This document shows, in pieces, positions 9,266-16,430 of a DNA stretch of 61,542 nt (position 1 is the first letter of the stretch; the number at the start of each line of letters is the position of its first letter). This DNA is from Lachnospiraceae bacterium. Its GTDB lineage: Bacteria; Bacillota; Clostridia; Lachnospirales; Lachnospiraceae. The DNA lies in contig JAFRIW010000002.1 of assembly GCA_017432565.1 (NCBI GenBank), positions 1-61,542 on the forward strand, given 5' to 3'. The notes beneath the pieces are model-generated. The model had not been told where the DNA came from, ran no database searches, and saw nothing but the letters and a program-made list of their open reading frames with translations. Made by a program: the position numbers and the translations under genes.

Positions 9266-10087
9266 TCACGCCTCGGGCATACCGGCTTTTGCCCGCAGAT
9301 CGTCCAGTTCGTTGTAAATCGCATCGTTCAGGACCCGGATGTAGGTTCCGCGCATACCGGAGGAACGGGATTCAAGGACGCCCGCCGACTCAAGCTTGCG
9401 CAGTGCGTTGACGATGACAGAGCGCGTGATCCCGGCGCGGTCCGCGATTTTGCTCGCAATCAGGATGCCTTCTGTGCCGCCGAGCTCGTCAAAAATATGA
9501 ATAATCGCCTCGATCTCCGAATAGCTCAGCGTATTGACGGCGGATTTCACCACGTCCATCCTGCGGCGCTCTTCGGCGGACTCCTCGTTCTCCGCGCGGA
9601 GAATCTCCAGGCTGACCACGGTGGTCCCGTACTCGGCCAGGATGATGTCGTCCACGTCAAAATCACGATGATCCGCATAAATAAACACGGTTCCCAGGCG
9701 CTCGCCCGACACCTGCACCGGCACGACAATGGAATTCATGTTCATGTCGCTGTCCTGTTCAAAGCCCAGGTTCAGCAGGGAGATGTTGGCGTTCGTCGAC
9801 AGAATATTTCTGAAGCGCTCATTCAGCTCTTTATCGATGAAGGTGCCGACCTGATGCTCCATGTTTTCCGTGATTTCCGGCACGTTCTCGCAGCGTCCGC
9901 ATCCCAGCACCTTTCCCTTGCGGGACAGGACAAAAACGGATGCTTCCATCACGACACTCATAACGTCGCAGATGTCGCTGAAGACGACTTTTCCCTCGTT
10001 GTTCTGGTAGAGAAGCTTCTGGATCTTGCGGATTTTGTCCAGGAGTCTTACGTTATTGATTTTCCGGTCTTTTTCTTCCCGTTCCAT
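9266..10087 (-). CDS. codY: GTP/branched-chain amino acid-sensing global repressor CodY
   Basis: 273 residues, close to the usual CodY size of about 260. The N-terminal GAF-like effector domain (about 1-160) is followed by a C-terminal winged helix whose hallmark is conserved here: ASKIADRAGITRSVIVNALR, then ESAGVLESRSSGMRGTYI. CodY represses nutrient-scavenging and stationary-phase genes in low-GC Gram-positives when GTP and isoleucine/valine/leucine are abundant. It lies 76 nt downstream of topA on the same strand, probably co-transcribed with it. The same topA-codY order is familiar in clostridia. rel (19372-21831), which lowers GTP through ppGpp, is nearby and is functionally linked to CodY activity. 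Confidence 0.97.
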   Translation of the reverse strand: MEREEKDRKINNVRLLDKIRKIQKLLYQNNEGKVVFSDICDVMSVVMEASVFVLSRKGKVLGCGRCENVPEITENMEHQVGTFIDKELNERFRNILSTNANISLLNLGFEQDSDMNMNSIVVPVQVSGERLGTVFIYADHRDFDVDDIILAEYGTTVVSLEILRAENEESAEERRRMDVVKSAVNTLSYSEIEAIIHIFDELGGTEGILIASKIADRAGITRSVIVNALRKLESAGVLESRSSGMRGTYIRVLNDAIYNELDDLRAKAGMPEA

Positions 10088-10163
10088 TCTAGATACCCTT
10101 CTTATGTCAAATTCCGGGCAGGTTCGCAGCCCGATTCCGCGGCATGCCTGTCGGCCGCCATCG

Positions 10164-12398
10164 TCAGTCCTGTTCCTTCTTCATGTCAGTCTGATAACCG
10201 CAGGATTCGTCGGCACACACCAGTTTATTGCCCTTCTCAAGCATGATGCCGCCGCACCGGGGACATTTCTGATCGGAGGGGCGCTGCCAGACCATGAAGT
10301 CGCATTCCGGATTGCCGAGACATCCGTAATAGCGGCGGCCTTTGGCGGTCTTCTTGATCACGATGTCTTTCCCGCACTTCGGGCAGGCTACGCCGATTTT
10401 TTCAAAATACGGCCTTGTGTTGCGGCATTCGGGGAAGCCGGGGCAGGCAAGGAACTTGCCGTACTGTCCGTACTTGTACACCATGCGGCGTCCGCACTTT
10501 TCGCAGATTTCATCGCTTTCTTCGTCGGCGATGCTGACCTTCTCCTGTTCTTTCTCGGCAGCTTTGACCGCCTCGTCCAGATCCGGGTAGAAGTTTTCGA
10601 TGACCGTCTTCCATTTCACGGTGCCGTCTGCGATGCCGTCGAGCAGCGTCTCGAGGTTCGCGGTAAAGGTCGGGTCAACGATGGTCGCAAAGGACTGCTT
10701 CATGATGTTGTTGACCGCTTCGCCGAGTTCCGTCATGTACAGGTTCTTCTGCTCCTTGACGATGTAGCGTCTGGCCAGAATCGTGGAAATGGTCGGCGCG
10801 TAGGTCGAAGGTCTTCCGATGCCCTGTTCTTCCAGTGCACGCACCAGGCTGGCTTCCGTGTAGTGCGGAGCAGGCTGTGTGAAGTGCTGCTTTTTGTCAA
10901 ACTGAATCAGCGAGATCTTCGTATCTTCCGTGATGCCCTTGGAGAGGCCGACGGCCTTCTCTTCATCCTCCGGGTTGTACACGGAGAGGAATCCCTGGAA
11001 GGTAATTCTGGAGAACGGCGCGGTGAACAGGTGGCGCTTTGCCGTGATGCGGACCTGTGTCTGCTCATAGCGTGCACTTGCCATACGGCTCGCGGTGAAG
11101 CGCTTCCAGATCAGCTGATACAGGCGATAGCTGTCGCGGTCCAGGCTGTCTTTAATGCTCTCCGGCGTTCTCGTGATGTCGGTCGGGCGGATTGCTTCGT
11201 GTGCGTCCTGCACATTCCGCTGCGCATCCGCGGCTGCACCGTTTGCAGCGCTGCCGTTCGTGCCGTTTGTCGCACCTGCCGAACCGTTTGCCGTGCCGTT
11301 CGCGCCGTTTTTATTGCCGTTCTTCGCAGTGTCCGCAGCGAGGTATTCCTCGCCGTACGTCGCTTTGATATATTCCGCGGAAGCAGCCAGTGCCTCGTCC
11401 GAAATACGCGTGGAATCCGTACGCAGGTAGGTGATAATACCGACGCTGCCCTGTCCCTTGATGTCCACACCTTCGTACAGCTGCTGTGCGATCCGCATCG
11501 TCTTGGAGGTCGGGAAGTTGAGCACTTTGCTGGCTTCCTGCTGCAGCGTCGAGGTTGTGAACGGAAGCGGGGCTTTGCGTTCGCGCTCGCTCCGGCGGAT
11601 TTCGCTGATGGCAAAATCAGCTTTCTCCAGTTCAGCGCAGATTGCGTCGACCTGGTCCCCCGTCTTCAGTTCGACCTTCTCGGCCTTGTCAGATTTTGCA
11701 CAGCTGTCTGATTTTGCTCCGGCATCATCCTTGCCGCTGCCGCAGAGGGTGCCGAAATAATGTGCGGTGAGGGGTTTCTTCTCGCCCTCTGCCTTCAGGT
11801 CCACGTCCAGTGTCCAATACTCTTCCGGGATGAAGGAATTGATCTCATCTTCCCGGTCGGCAATCATCCGCAGTGCCACGGACTGAACTCGTCCGGCGGA
11901 CAGGCCGCGCTTGACTTTCGCCCACAGCAGCGGGGAAATGCGATAGCCCACCATCCGGTCCAGAATGCGGCGTGTCTGCTGCGCGTCCACCAGGCTTGTG
12001 TTAATTTCTCTGGGGTGCTTGATGGCTTCCGTGACCGCGCTCTTGGTGATCTCGTTAAACGTGATCCGGAAGACCTTATGCTGCTTCACAAGATCCTGCA
12101 GCCCCAGCGCCGTGATCAGATGCCACGAGATTGCTTCTCCCTCGCGGTCAGGGTCCGTCGCCAGATATACTTTATCCGCTTTCTTCACCAGCTTGCGCAG
12201 CGAAGCGAGCAGCTCTCCCTTTCCGCGGATCGTAATATATTTCGGTTCGTAGTCATGCTCCACATCGATGCCGAGCTGACTCTTGGGCAGGTCGCGGACA
12301 TGTCCCATGCTGGCAGCGACCTCATACTTCGAGCCCAGGAATTTCTTGATCGTCTTCACCTTCGCAGGTGACTCAACAATGACCAGAGATTTTGCCAT
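10164..12398 (-). CDS. topA: DNA topoisomerase I (type IA)
   Basis: 744 residues. Relaxes negative supercoils by transient single-strand cleavage. The Toprim domain carries the acidic DPDREGE motif (82-88); the catalytic tyrosine is Tyr324 in GIITYLRTDSTR. The C-terminus contains three zinc-ribbon cysteine sets (CEKCG...CPGFPEC, CPKCG...CLGNPEC, CPRCG...CADESC). Odd feature: residues about 357-393 are a low-complexity Asn/Gly/Ala/Thr insertion just after the active-site tyrosine, and residues 220-240 are another Lys/Asp/Ser-rich insert. AAAGGAG precedes the ATG. A promoter with a 17-nt spacer lies at 12507-12535. Confidence 0.97.
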   Translation of the reverse strand: MAKSLVIVESPAKVKTIKKFLGSKYEVAASMGHVRDLPKSQLGIDVEHDYEPKYITIRGKGELLASLRKLVKKADKVYLATDPDREGEAISWHLITALGLQDLVKQHKVFRITFNEITKSAVTEAIKHPREINTSLVDAQQTRRILDRMVGYRISPLLWAKVKRGLSAGRVQSVALRMIADREDEINSFIPEEYWTLDVDLKAEGEKKPLTAHYFGTLCGSGKDDAGAKSDSCAKSDKAEKVELKTGDQVDAICAELEKADFAISEIRRSERERKAPLPFTTSTLQQEASKVLNFPTSKTMRIAQQLYEGVDIKGQGSVGIITYLRTDSTRISDEALAASAEYIKATYGEEYLAADTAKNGNKNGANGTANGSAGATNGTNGSAANGAAADAQRNVQDAHEAIRPTDITRTPESIKDSLDRDSYRLYQLIWKRFTASRMASARYEQTQVRITAKRHLFTAPFSRITFQGFLSVYNPEDEEKAVGLSKGITEDTKISLIQFDKKQHFTQPAPHYTEASLVRALEEQGIGRPSTYAPTISTILARRYIVKEQKNLYMTELGEAVNNIMKQSFATIVDPTFTANLETLLDGIADGTVKWKTVIENFYPDLDEAVKAAEKEQEKVSIADEESDEICEKCGRRMVYKYGQYGKFLACPGFPECRNTRPYFEKIGVACPKCGKDIVIKKTAKGRRYYGCLGNPECDFMVWQRPSDQKCPRCGGIMLEKGNKLVCADESCGYQTDMKKEQD

Positions 12399-12802
12399 TT
12401 ACTTCGTTTCTCCTTTGGTTCTTCATATTTTTTAATATAAAGAATTCTGCTGTGAGCGCTGCTGAATGGTCATGGCCCGTGCCGCGTCATCTCACAGCAA
12501 TAATCAAATATACACAATGAAAAGCTTTTTAGCAAGGGGTAATTGTCAGAAAATAATAATCTTCCGCCTGAAATGAATATGTTATTTGGCCTGATGTGTC
12601 TGTGATGCAGACAGTGGCAGGGGAAATCCTGGCGTTGGCCTGCTTTCGACACGATTATCCTATGCGATGGCATGCTTTCGCCGCTATTATCCCGGTGTTG
12701 GCCTTTACATTTGTGATGCCTTAATAAATTCACTGCCTGCACAAGCTTGCTAAACATTGGCGACGACGAAGGCGGCATTGGATTTTCCCTTAACGTTAAT
12801 AA
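12399..12802. other. Gene-free stretch between topA and the Rpn gene
   Basis: Holds the topA promoter (12507-12535). Two imperfect direct copies of a GGC(C/A)TGCTTTCG...ATTATCC segment start at 12637 and 12669 (period 32), with a weaker partial copy from 12700. No credible gene was seen. Confidence 0.5.
12507..12535 (-). promoter_or_regulatory. Promoter of topA-codY
   Basis: Minus strand TTGCTA (12535-12530), 17-nt spacer, TATATT (12512-12507). Predicted start near 12500, giving a leader of about 100 nt before the topA ATG. Confidence 0.6.
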
Positions 12803-12834
12803 TTCCGGCCGTCATTCATAAATGACGGCCGGAA
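12803..12834 (-). terminator. Intrinsic terminator of the Rpn gene
   Basis: Perfect 14-bp stem (12803-12816 with 12821-12834) and CATA loop, 31 nt after the stop at 12865. It is followed on the minus strand by a short A/T-rich run. Confidence 0.8.
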
Positions 12835-12864
12835 CCCTATTCCTAAATTCTGATTTCTATATTC

Positions 12865-13806
12865 TTATCTGGTAATACCATACTTCTCGTAAAGCATTTT
12901 CCGTTCCGCGGAAGTCCCTTGCAATGCTTTCATATAATCATCCGTACCCGGTGTCAGCCTGAGGATCAGGTCGGCCAGCATATCTTCGCCTTCCGTACGG
13001 CCTTCTTCGCGGCCTTCTTCGATTAATTCTTTAATAGCTGTACACATATTAACCTGTCCTCCTTCCGCTTCAGGTTTAGAGATATTGGCATCTGTAAACG
13101 CATTGATCATATCAACAGAGCTGCTGCCCACATGCTGATATCTCACATTTGAGTTGATTATATCACGGATTTTTTCTCTGTCCTCTGAATAATGGATGAA
13201 TTCCAATACGATCCCGAGTTCTGAAGTAAATCTGTTGAAGTCTTTGACTTCCGATGGGGTTATCAGATTCAATCGGTAATCGTTGACATATCTCTGCATC
13301 TGAGGATCAATCCGGTCAAACATATCATAAAGCGATCTGGGTGCATCCCACTTCTCTTTACTAAAGCATATGCAAAGCGTGATGATTGGAGTCAAACGAT
13401 CCTCTTTCGTAAATCCGGAAAGAAGCTCCATGCCGGAACCCATATCCATTTTCTTCAGGTGTTTCTTCCTCACAGTTCCCACTTGGGCGTCATAATTCAG
13501 CGCATCATACAAATAGTTTCGAACCGGCATGGCATAGTGAATTGCCGCCTGACTTTCGATGCCCAGCAAAATCATTGTTGTGTTTTTGCTATGCTTAATC
13601 GTACATAATTTAAGTATATCCCGTATTTTCTGATTGGCGATGGCTGAGCCTTTTTCCCCGATCACTGCAGTTTCTGTCGGATCCAGTTCTTGTAGTTCCT
13701 CCGGCACAATCACAGACTCACCATCATAAATCAAATAGTTGAATGCATCCGCAAAGATTTCATTCTGAGACAGATAGTTTTTTGTAAGTATATCCAGTTT
13801 TCCCAA
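12865..13806 (-). CDS. Rpn-family recombination-promoting nuclease / putative transposase
   Basis: 313 residues resembling the Rpn/YhgA-like PD-(D/E)XK family. The N-terminus shows the family pattern KNYLSQNEIFADAFNYLIYDG, then a beta-rich segment (MILLGIESQAAIHYAMPVRN) that carries the Glu-Gln part of the nuclease core. A Trp/Asp-rich middle and a Glu/Gly/Arg C-terminal tail (EEGREEGRTEGE) follow. Known members are Mg-dependent endonucleases that increase recombination; some behave as selfish elements. Here it follows a second nuclease-like gene by 29 nt, so the two probably share a transcript. Terminator at 12803-12834. No terminal inverted repeats or target duplications were seen. Confidence 0.85.
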   Translation of the reverse strand: MGKLDILTKNYLSQNEIFADAFNYLIYDGESVIVPEELQELDPTETAVIGEKGSAIANQKIRDILKLCTIKHSKNTTMILLGIESQAAIHYAMPVRNYLYDALNYDAQVGTVRKKHLKKMDMGSGMELLSGFTKEDRLTPIITLCICFSKEKWDAPRSLYDMFDRIDPQMQRYVNDYRLNLITPSEVKDFNRFTSELGIVLEFIHYSEDREKIRDIINSNVRYQHVGSSSVDMINAFTDANISKPEAEGGQVNMCTAIKELIEEGREEGRTEGEDMLADLILRLTPGTDDYMKALQGTSAERKMLYEKYGITR

Positions 13807-13835
13807 GCTCTATTCCTTTCATTGGCTTTTTCGCT

Positions 13836-14633
13836 CTACATGAAATAAACATCAATCATCCTGTTAATCACGGCCATATTGAGAGGAGTCTGGCTCGTCT
13901 CCATTGTGTAGATTATATTGACTCCCGAAATGATGCCGTTTCTTTCGTAGATTCTGATTTTCTGCAGGTTGTCGCAGCAATATTCAGGATCGTCCATCAT
14001 TCCAAGATGTTCCCAGTAATATGTTTTTCTGTCTGAAATTCTCAAAGTAGTAAAATCCGGATAAAACATGATTCCGTTCAGCACAATTGGGCATTCATAT
14101 CTGTATGGGATTCCGGCCTGATCCAGTGTGTTTGCTATCAGGACCTCAGATTTTGACCTGACACGCTCTCCCCTGTTTGTGAAGTGTTCCGGCATATCTT
14201 CTGCGAAGCCTTTGTGCTCATATTCAAAAGCCTGCCACTCTGATGCGTACTCTTCGTCCGGGATTTCTGCAGGAATGATATTGGCTTTTCGAATATCCGA
14301 CTGAGATTTATATAGTTCCTTGAGGACGTCAGGTTCATAGCTGTCAAGGAAACGGTTGATGATTTTCAGTTGTTTCTGCGCTTCTGCAATGACTTGTCTG
14401 TCATATTTCTTCTGAATCAGTGCAACTGCCTTCTCGTGTTCCGAGGTATGCAGGTAAGTTCCTATTCGATCCGAAGGTTTCTCCCGCACATAGAACTGAT
14501 ATCCCCTCCCGTGCTTCATGGTGTATACGGAGCCCGGCGGAGCTGTTTTCAGCCGACGTTCGGACTCTTTGATAATTCTTTCCAAGTCTGTTTTCTGCTG
14601 CTGCAGATCATTGATAATTTCGTTTCTGCTCAT
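13836..14633 (-). CDS. Hypothetical protein with PD-(D/E)XK endonuclease-like core
   Basis: 265 residues. Residues 1-30 and about 70-125 are helical/coiled; residues about 165-225 hold a nuclease-like pattern: RSKSEVLIA (helix with Glu), YRYECPIVLNG, FYPDF (candidate metal-binding Asp) and YYWEHLG (candidate Glu-x-His). This E...D...ExH arrangement fits the PD-(D/E)XK fold (inference from spacing; no search done). It is upstream of, and 29 nt from, the Rpn-type gene. The stop is TAG, showing that amber is an ordinary stop in this genome. Target and role are unknown; it could be a defence nuclease, a mobile-element remnant, or a DNA repair accessory. Confidence 0.75.
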   Translation of the reverse strand: MSRNEIINDLQQQKTDLERIIKESERRLKTAPPGSVYTMKHGRGYQFYVREKPSDRIGTYLHTSEHEKAVALIQKKYDRQVIAEAQKQLKIINRFLDSYEPDVLKELYKSQSDIRKANIIPAEIPDEEYASEWQAFEYEHKGFAEDMPEHFTNRGERVRSKSEVLIANTLDQAGIPYRYECPIVLNGIMFYPDFTTLRISDRKTYYWEHLGMMDDPEYCCDNLQKIRIYERNGIISGVNIIYTMETSQTPLNMAVINRMIDVYFM

Positions 14634-14905
14634 AATTTTGTCCCTTCATCTGTTTTTCATAAGTTATCAGCACATCTGAAATCGGATGCGCATCAATATT
14701 GAACCTGCAGTCAAGATGGCTGCAAATTCTTTAGTTGCTTTATTCAACTGGTTATGAAGGGATGAGTAAAGATACAGCAGTGCTGTAAATTCAGGAACGA
14801 GCCTGTATTTCGGAATCCAGGCGCATCCTGTAGGAATTATATATCGGACGAATCGGATTTTCTACGCCAATCTTTTCGGAGAGCATCCTTTTTTCCAGGA
14901 TGGTA

Positions 14906-15001
14906 TTGCCTGGTCATCTTGCTGCCGCGGCATTATCGTTTGTTGCTGCTTCGGCATTGTCACTTGTTGTTGCTCCGGCATTGTCATTTCTGTCTTCTGC
15001 T
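14906..15001. repeat. 24-bp tandem repeat, about four imperfect copies
   Basis: Units of the form GTTGCTGCT(C/T)CGGCATT(G/A)TC follow each other every 24 bp, with GGCATTGTC cores at about 14953 and 14977 and GGCATTATC at about 14929. The period is a multiple of three, and on the minus strand one frame reads as an Asn-Asp-Asn-Ala octapeptide repeat, but no start codon supports translation. Confidence 0.6.
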
Positions 15002-15053
15002 ATTATTACTGCCAACTCATCATAAACATTTCAGCCAAAAAAGCTCGATTTGT

Positions 15054-15310
15054 ATTGTCTTTTGTGACTTTCCTTTATTGTGACTGCCAGTGATAGTTTG
15101 CTTTGTGAAGTGACTTATTCCGAATTGTATTGTCAAATGCAGCCCTTCCTCTTTTTCACAGCTTGCTCTGAAGCCCAAAGGTTATGATAAATTCGAGAAT
15201 GTATTGACAATCACAACCTCTGGTCGTATTCGCTGCCTGATTCAGTAAGTGAAACAGGTGACATTGTATTGACAGCAAGTGCTTCACTTCTTTTTCATCG
15301 CCATATTAAA
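15054..15310 (+). repeat. Degenerate tandem array related to the 18321 repeats
   Basis: ATTGTC/ATTGAC cores at 15054, 15129, 15203 and 15268 (spacings 75, 74, 65). The 15129 unit shares GAATTGTATTGTCAA-nn-GCAGC and the following CTCTTTTTCAC-GCTTGCT-AAGC with the units of the 18321 array, in the same orientation. Confidence 0.65.
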
Positions 15311-15450
15311 ATTATCGCTGCATATGTTGGATTTATGGCGGCCTTGAAATTACCTTCGGACATCAAATTTCAAGGCTGACTCAGCCTGACAGAAACCAAG
15401 ATTAACCTGAATGGGATAAGGCAGCTTCGGCGCCCCCGGGACGCAGAAAA

Positions 15451-15482
15451 CCGGCGCTCCCCGCAAAGCGCCGGCTTTCTTA
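15451..15482. terminator. Isolated terminator-like hairpin
   Basis: Stem CCGGCGCT (15451-15458) with AGCGCCGG (15467-15474), then CTTTCTT on the plus strand and TTTTCT on the minus strand, so it could act in either direction. No adjacent gene explains it. Confidence 0.5.
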
Positions 15483-15654
15483 GATTTGGAGATGTTCAGA
15501 CCGCTTCGGAGGCGAGTCCTGCCGGTCTGGGATGACGTCAGATATAATCAGATGTCAGATGATCGTTGCAGCAACAAAATCTTCTGGTAATTGTCTGAAA
15601 ATATCTTTCACTTTTACTCTATTATCTGTCTGTATCGTTTTCAATTTACACTTT

Positions 15655-15686
15655 TTCACAGATGTGAATTATTATACAATTGTATA
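15655..15686. promoter_or_regulatory. Two palindromes upstream of tetR, candidate operator
   Basis: TTCACA-GA-TGTGAA (about 15655-15668) is followed directly by the perfect 14-bp palindrome TATACAATTGTATA (15673-15686). The second contains TACAAT, a good -10 hexamer, so a regulator bound there would block transcription of the tetR gene at 15792. Confidence 0.5.
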
Positions 15687-15791
15687 GAAGTGTGCAGGAA
15701 TCCGGAAGCAGCCCTGGGAATGTGCGGCCGGCAGCGCGGGGATACTGCAGCCGGATTTTTTTCGGATGAAATGCTGATAACGGAGGAGAAA

Positions 15792-16427
15792 ATGGCGGGT
15801 TCGGATCGAAGGACACAGAAGACGATACGGGCGATCAAAGAAGAGCTGATGCGGCAGATGCTTTACAAAAAATATAATGAGCTGACGGTCAGCGGAATCT
15901 GTGCGGCGCTGGACATCAGCCGCAGAACATTCTATCTGCATTTTTATGGAATAGACGATGTTTTTGAGAAAATTTTCGATGACATTAATCAGCCGGTCTA
16001 TCAGAAATTCGGAGAATTACAGAAGTCCCCGGCATCTGAAGGGCCGTCCGGCAGCAGTATTGCCCCCTCAGGAAGGGAAGAACTGATTTACGAGATATTC
16101 GATCTGCTCAATGAAACGGTCCGCAATCACACGGAATATCTCACGCGGCTCTCGACAGAGCCTTCTTATCACAGAATTCAGGCCTGGCACATCAGTCTGG
16201 TGAAGCGAATGATCAACGAGCACCTTACGCGGCTCGAAATAGGCTCGGAAATACGCCGCGCCTATCTGGATTATTACGTCGCAGGCATTCTGGAGCTGTA
16301 TTTTCAATGGTATCGCCACGATCATTCGCTGACACTTGATGATATCCGCGACTATGCGCTGGGGATTATTAATGCTGACATGGAGTATTTTCTGCCGACC
16401 TTCAAGTTGAAGAGGGAAAGGGAATAA
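15792..16427 (+). CDS. TetR/AcrR-family transcriptional regulator
   Basis: 211 residues from the ATG at 15792, chosen for the ribosome site CGGAGGAGAAA immediately before it; the frame is open further upstream but without a comparable site. The N-terminal helix-turn-helix reads RRTQKTIRAIKEELM...LTVSGICAALDISRRTFYLHF, typical of the TetR family. The C-terminal ligand-binding region resembles the TetR_C-type domain of DhaS/YcdC-like regulators (AYLDYYVAGILELYFQWYR). It converges on hemZ with a 3-nt gap. The palindromes at 15655-15686 suggest autoregulation. The target and the ligand are unknown. Confidence 0.88.
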   Translation: MAGSDRRTQKTIRAIKEELMRQMLYKKYNELTVSGICAALDISRRTFYLHFYGIDDVFEKIFDDINQPVYQKFGELQKSPASEGPSGSSIAPSGREELIYEIFDLLNETVRNHTEYLTRLSTEPSYHRIQAWHISLVKRMINEHLTRLEIGSEIRRAYLDYYVAGILELYFQWYRHDHSLTLDDIRDYALGIINADMEYFLPTFKLKRERE

Positions 16428-16430
16428 CTC

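Larger units (their letters stand above)
14634..15450. other. Long gene-free stretch with degenerate repeats
   Basis: No credible gene in 817 nt. Contents: a 24-bp tandem repeat with about four imperfect copies (about 14906-15001), a degenerate 65-75 bp repeat array (15054-15310), and an 11-bp perfect inverted repeat with a 14-nt loop (15341-15351 with 15366-15376). GC content is visibly lower than in flanking genes. Confidence 0.55.

Noticed and set aside
12637..12712. Insertion sequence ends or a MITE from the 32-bp direct repeats
   Set aside because: Only two imperfect copies and no inverted ends or target duplication.
12470..12778. Small gene upstream of topA (102 codons, minus strand)
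   Set aside because: No ribosome site, peptide without recognisable pattern, and it covers the topA promoter and direct repeats.
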